Part shown: positions 60,584-64,000 of the stretch, piece after piece | How the letters are laid out: every line of letters begins with the position of its first letter | Position numbering within the stretch: position 1 is the stretch's first letter | Source of the DNA: Hyphococcus flavus | Lineage (GTDB): Bacteria; Pseudomonadota; Alphaproteobacteria; Caulobacterales; Parvularculaceae | DNA: 64,000 bases | Reading direction: 5' to 3' | Assembly (NCBI RefSeq): GCF_028748065.1 | Contig: NZ_CP118166.1 | Location: 1,627,501 to 1,691,500 of the forward strand | Notes under the pieces: model-generated | The model's database searches: none | Seen by the model: only the letters and a program-made list of their open reading frames with translations | What the model was told of the DNA's origin: nothing | Program-made: the position numbers and the translations under genes

Positions 60584-61930
60584 ATGTTCATAGAAGATAT
60601 AGAGTGGCGGGATCCGGTCTCGGCGTTTGCTCCATTGGCGGGCGAGCCTTACGCTCATTTGCTGCATGGGGGTCAGCTTTCCAGCACAGCCGATTGGACG
60701 GTTATCGCCGCTTTCCCGTCTGAAGTTATTGAGCCAGGGGCTGGCTCTGGGAATCTGTTTCAAAAAATCGACAAAGTATTAGAGCAACGTAAAACGGCGC
60801 CCAAACCAACTGTGGCGAGGCTGCCTTTCATCTCGGGTATTTTGGGTCTTGTCGGCTATGAGACCGCCAGTATTTTTGAACCGACGCTAAGTCTCCCGCC
60901 ATCGCCATATGGTTTCCCAGAACTATCCTTGGGCATCTATGATGCGGCTGCATTGTTCTCGCGTAGGGAAAAAAGCGCTTATGTTGCGGGCGTCAGTAAA
61001 ACGGCGTGTCAGCGATTGGCTGATAGCCTGGGCGAATCGTCGCTCACTCACGTCGCTGCCCTACCGCAGTTTCTGGCGCAAAATTCAAACTTTACGCGAG
61101 ATGCCTATATGGCTGCGGTTTCCGGGGTTATCGAAAATATACTTGATGGAGACTACTATCAGGCGAACATTTCACAGCGGATAGAATGTGTTGGAACTGA
61201 AAGCATAAAAGCGTTTAAGCTGTTTCAGAAACTCGCGTCTCAAAGCGACGCCGCTTTCAGCGCGCTGTTACAGCTTCCAAACGGTTCGATTGTTTCAAAT
61301 TCTCCAGAACGGTTTTTTCAAATCACTCATGCTAAAAATGACGAGCGAAATATTCTGACAGAACCGGTTAAAGGCACGCGGCCGCGCGGCCAGACGCTAC
61401 GCCAAGATGAGCGATACGCTCAAGAATTATTGGATGATCCGAAAGATCGAGCTGAAAACATAATGATCGCCGATCTATTGCGGAATGATCTGTCTAAAAT
61501 TTGCATAGATGGGACGATAAGTGAGGATGCAATCTGTGATCTCATGAGTCTCACGAACGTGCATCACCTTGTTTCCAGGATCAGCGGTGCGCTCAGACCT
61601 GATGTTTCTTTCTCTGATGTATTCGCGGCCCTGTTTCCTTGCGGTTCCATTACAGGGGCCCCGAAACTTGAAGCGATGAAGGCTATTGCTAGAGTGGAAC
61701 GAGTTGGTCGCGGCCCTTACTGCGGCGCAATTGGATATATGGATGATCGGGGCAACGCTGATTTCGCGGTCGCTATTCGCACGCTTATGGTTGAGGGTGG
61801 CAAAGTCACGATCCCTGTCGGCGGCGGCGTCACGTTGCGGTCGGATCCGGTGGAAGAATATAAGGAAACCTTGGTCAAAGCTAAAAGCATGCTTGCGGCG
61901 TTAGGTTTCAGTGAAAATATGACACTGTGA
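60584..61930 (+). CDS. pabB: Aminodeoxychorismate synthase component I
   Basis: 448 residues. The C-terminal chorismate-binding domain carries EPVKGTRPRG, with Lys263 marking ADC synthase (anthranilate synthases have Ala there). DRAENIMIADLLRNDLSKIC and CGSITGAPKLEAM follow. The N-terminal part is the usual divergent PabB domain. With PabA it converts chorismate to 4-amino-4-deoxychorismate. First gene of the operon; GTGA couples it to pabA. Confidence 0.93.
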   Translation: MFIEDIEWRDPVSAFAPLAGEPYAHLLHGGQLSSTADWTVIAAFPSEVIEPGAGSGNLFQKIDKVLEQRKTAPKPTVARLPFISGILGLVGYETASIFEPTLSLPPSPYGFPELSLGIYDAAALFSRREKSAYVAGVSKTACQRLADSLGESSLTHVAALPQFLAQNSNFTRDAYMAAVSGVIENILDGDYYQANISQRIECVGTESIKAFKLFQKLASQSDAAFSALLQLPNGSIVSNSPERFFQITHAKNDERNILTEPVKGTRPRGQTLRQDERYAQELLDDPKDRAENIMIADLLRNDLSKICIDGTISEDAICDLMSLTNVHHLVSRISGALRPDVSFSDVFAALFPCGSITGAPKLEAMKAIARVERVGRGPYCGAIGYMDDRGNADFAVAIRTLMVEGGKVTIPVGGGVTLRSDPVEEYKETLVKAKSMLAALGFSENMTL

Positions 61931-62496
61931 TTCTCATCATCGATAATTACGACTCGTTCGTCCACAATCTGGCTCGATATGTGCGTGAGCTTGGATTCGA
62001 TACAACTGTGCTGCGCGACGATGCAATCACTGTAAAAGAATGCCTCGCCATGAAGCCTGACGGCGTGATTATTTCTCCTGGGCCAAAACGTCCAACTGAT
62101 ACCCACTTGTCGCTTAAACTCCTGGAGGCGCTTAACCCGGAAACGCCATTGCTTGGCGTATGCCTGGGGCACCAATGCCTGATCGAGGCTTGTGGAGGTG
62201 ATACATTGAGATCACGCTATCCATTGCATGGTGAAGCCAGTGAGATCCGTCATGATGGCGCCGGCATTTTCAAAGGCCTTCCATCACCGATGCTGGCTGG
62301 GAGGTATCATTCATTAATCGGCGTTCCGCACACTCAGAGTCCCTTGGTGGCGACCGCTTCTAGTAGTGACGGAGAATTGATGGCGGTTGCGCACCCAGAA
62401 CGGCCATGGTTTGGAGTTCAGTTTCATCCCGAGTCTTTACTCACGCCTGAAGGAAAGGCGTTAATATCGAACTTTCTAGATTTCTGTAAGAATTGA
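61927..62496 (+). CDS. pabA: Aminodeoxychorismate synthase component II (glutamine amidotransferase)
   Basis: 189 residues. The class I amidotransferase triad is Cys79 (GVCLGHQC), His167 and Glu169 (FHPES), all intact. It supplies ammonia to PabB; a TrpG role is less likely given the partner. GTG 61927 overlaps the pabB stop (GTGA), so they are translationally coupled. Confidence 0.92.
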   Translation: MILIIDNYDSFVHNLARYVRELGFDTTVLRDDAITVKECLAMKPDGVIISPGPKRPTDTHLSLKLLEALNPETPLLGVCLGHQCLIEACGGDTLRSRYPLHGEASEIRHDGAGIFKGLPSPMLAGRYHSLIGVPHTQSPLVATASSSDGELMAVAHPERPWFGVQFHPESLLTPEGKALISNFLDFCKN

Positions 62497-62504
62497 GTTT
62501 GCTC

Positions 62505-63353
62505 ATGGCGTATTGGCTAAATGGTGCGGTTCACCGAGATCAGGAAAAATTTCATATCGCAGATAGAGGTTTCTTGCTCGGCGATGGTCTTTTTGAAACT
62601 CTGCGCGTGATCAAGGGCAAACCCATTTTTTTGAAACAACATCTTGAGCGGCTGCGAGCGAGCGCGCTGGCGTTAAAGCTGTCTGTTCCCTACGACGATA
62701 TTGAAATTTTAAGCGCTATTGCCTCATTGGTTTCTTACAATAATTTTGACGACAAGGAAGCATCGATAAGAATTACGCTTACTCGCGGTGTAGGAAGGCG
62801 GGGGCTTGCGCTCCCGGTCACCCCGGCGCCATTACTGCTGATTACTTGTAGTGAACTTAAGCCACAGAATAGCGCCTACGCTCGTTTGATGGTTAGCCGC
62901 TATCGTAGATCCGAGCACAGCGTTACGTCTCATCATAAAACATTAAACTATCTCGACAACGTCATGGCGAAAGCTGAAGCTGCAGAGAAAAATGCTGATG
63001 AAGCGATCATGCTCAACAGCGAAGGCAGAATTGCTTGCGCAGCAGCCGCCAACATCTTTTCTATTAGCAATGAAGGAACTTTGCTGACGCCAGCCTTAGG
63101 AGAAGGCGCTCTGAGGGGCGTCACGAGAGCAGTTCTGCTTCGTTGCACGCGTCAGTTGGGAATTGACGTGATTGAGACAAAACTCTCGGTTTCCGATCTG
63201 AACGGATGCGACATATTTTTGACGAATAGCCTCATAGGGATACTCCCAGGAAGGCTTGACGCATCACCTGAAAAAACAATTCGGCAAGACGTTATGAGTG
63301 GTCTCAAATCGTGTTATGAGGCCGAGGTGAATCGAGAATTATGTGGCGAGTAG
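62505..63353 (+). CDS. pabC: Aminodeoxychorismate lyase-like PLP enzyme (class IV)
   Basis: 282 residues from ATG 62505 of the class IV aminotransferase fold. The PLP-lysine is Lys145 in HHKTLNYL. The position of the glutamate that contacts the PLP pyridine nitrogen (G-x-V-T-E in E. coli PabC) reads G-R-I-A-C, so Cys178 stands there. ADC lyase converts aminodeoxychorismate to 4-aminobenzoate; the changed residue may mean altered chemistry. A TTG start at 62493 is possible. Confidence 0.85.
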   Translation: MAYWLNGAVHRDQEKFHIADRGFLLGDGLFETLRVIKGKPIFLKQHLERLRASALALKLSVPYDDIEILSAIASLVSYNNFDDKEASIRITLTRGVGRRGLALPVTPAPLLLITCSELKPQNSAYARLMVSRYRRSEHSVTSHHKTLNYLDNVMAKAEAAEKNADEAIMLNSEGRIACAAAANIFSISNEGTLLTPALGEGALRGVTRAVLLRCTRQLGIDVIETKLSVSDLNGCDIFLTNSLIGILPGRLDASPEKTIRQDVMSGLKSCYEAEVNRELCGE

Positions 63354-64000
63354 GGCTTTGAAGTCATTTTCTCTTTCCCAAGATCAGATTTCCCGGATCG
63401 TAGGTGCGGCCGTCGCTGATGAGCTTTCAAGACGATTTAATAGGCATATCGATTTTTTGACGGCAGCTTCCTGGAATGGTGCTGTTTTGCTTGGGCAGGG
63501 AGGGGCATCACTCTCGCCAGACGAAAAAAAGTATTGCGGACAACGCGTCGCGCAGTTTTTTGGATTAAATGACGAATACCTGAATCACCCTGACGCAATC
63601 CGCCTTGATGATTGGTCTGCGTTGATTAAACAAGGGGTTGTCGAGCGGTTGGAACGGTTTTCGTTTAAGCCGGCAGCTCGGAATGCAGAAGACAGCGCAT
63701 TCATTCATAATGCAGATGAGATCTTTCAGGATGCAGCGGCCGCTGCGAACATTCTTTACGGTCGCCGGCGATTGTTATCATTTGTTGCGCCGCACAGTCT
63801 GCTTGGACTTGAACTTTCAATTTTAACGCCGAACTTGTTGGGCATTGAGACGATTGATGCGCGCGGCATGACGCCGGAATCGTTATCGAAAAACCTTTTG
63901 TTCGGGGATGTGCTCGTCGCTACGCCAACTCTTTGGCGTTACATGATGCAGGAACGATTAAAAGCGCCTGATAACACTTTGGCCGTCTCGTTTGGGGAGC
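63343..64000 (+). CDS. AMP-ligase/acyl-CoA-synthetase-like protein, C-terminus cut by window
   Basis: About 219 residues are visible from GTG 63343; TTG 63358 is the other start. LSFVAPHSLLGLELSILTPNLLG (about 145-167) and IDARGMTPESL...GDVLVATPTLWRYM match the middle of acyl-CoA/aryl-acid adenylating enzymes. Where the glycine/serine-rich phosphate loop (TSGSTG) should be, it reads SFKPAARNAEDS, without that pattern. It is coupled to pabC by an 11-nt overlap. It may activate the aminobenzoate-like product, or be a non-catalytic homologue. Confidence 0.6.
   Translation, partial: MASRALKSFSLSQDQISRIVGAAVADELSRRFNRHIDFLTAASWNGAVLLGQGGASLSPDEKKYCGQRVAQFFGLNDEYLNHPDAIRLDDWSALIKQGVVERLERFSFKPAARNAEDSAFIHNADEIFQDAAAAANILYGRRRLLSFVAPHSLLGLELSILTPNLLGIETIDARGMTPESLSKNLLFGDVLVATPTLWRYMMQERLKAPDNTLAVSFGE

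Noticed and set aside
1-64000. CRISPR arrays, insertion sequences, transposases and rRNA genes
   Set aside because: No regularly spaced repeats, no terminal inverted repeats with transposase frames, and no rRNA sequence was found on reading both strands.

Overview
The window looks like a stretch of an alphaproteobacterial chromosome. The main evidence is family content: class I lysyl-tRNA synthetase, the long dCTP deaminase, a DUF1674/SDHAF4 succinate dehydrogenase assembly factor, DUF2849 and DUF934 genes inside the sulfite-reductase operon, the gloB-methyltransferase-hisC-tyrA block, DUF952, and an OxyR divergent from AhpC/AhpD. Genes are dense, use ATG, GTG and TTG starts, and often overlap by 4 nt. 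The order within the class cannot be fixed from sequence alone. I see no insertion sequence, phage or CRISPR array.

Layout. 1-6550 is a surface-polysaccharide block: a cut-off membrane protein, a GT2 glycosyltransferase, an O-antigen-type flippase, an FkbM methyltransferase, a GT4-GT2 fusion and a dolichol-phosphate-mannose-synthase-like GT2. 6560-17402 holds mostly housekeeping and envelope genes (Ogt, HtpX, SDHAF4, an ABC exporter, a secreted nuclease, a zinc peptidase, TrkH, ApaG, dCTP deaminase). 17432-24780 is the most accessory-looking part: an AT-rich lipoprotein, a gene-free kilobase with a candidate structured RNA on the minus strand, a DUF938 methyltransferase plus radical SAM pair, a SYLF protein, tRNA-Gly(CCC), and an orphan TadE/TadG pair. 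24781-29296 has an IclR regulator with a possibly structured leader, gloB, and the hisC-tyrA aromatic amino acid pair. 29293-34670 is the prkA-yeaH-spoVR stress operon with two extra small membrane proteins embedded in it.

35389-48084 is housekeeping: LysRS, a TerB-like protein, a DASS transporter, PyrD, a MATE exporter, HisI, CysRS, a DUF389 protein, a pirin and an IscU-like scaffold. 48279-54652 has a GcvA-like LysR regulator and the sulfate-assimilation operon cysG-DUF2849-GST-cysI-DUF934-cysH. This operon makes siroheme, reduces APS to sulfite and sulfite to sulfide. 54645-59339 is a peroxide-defence locus: OxyR divergent from ahpC-ahpD, followed on the same strand by an alpha/beta hydrolase, an exported RidA-like protein and an exported metallo-beta-lactamase-fold protein. 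60584-64000 is a pabB-pabA-pabC operon running into an AMP-ligase-like gene that the window cuts off. Its PabC-like enzyme lacks the expected PLP-contacting glutamate, and the ligase lacks a recognisable phosphate-binding loop, so it may serve a specialised aminochorismate or aminobenzoate pathway rather than folate.

Strongest candidates for something undescribed: the structured RNA at about 18573-19030, the divergent pab-ligase operon, the small membrane proteins in the prkA operon, and the leader upstream of the IclR gene.
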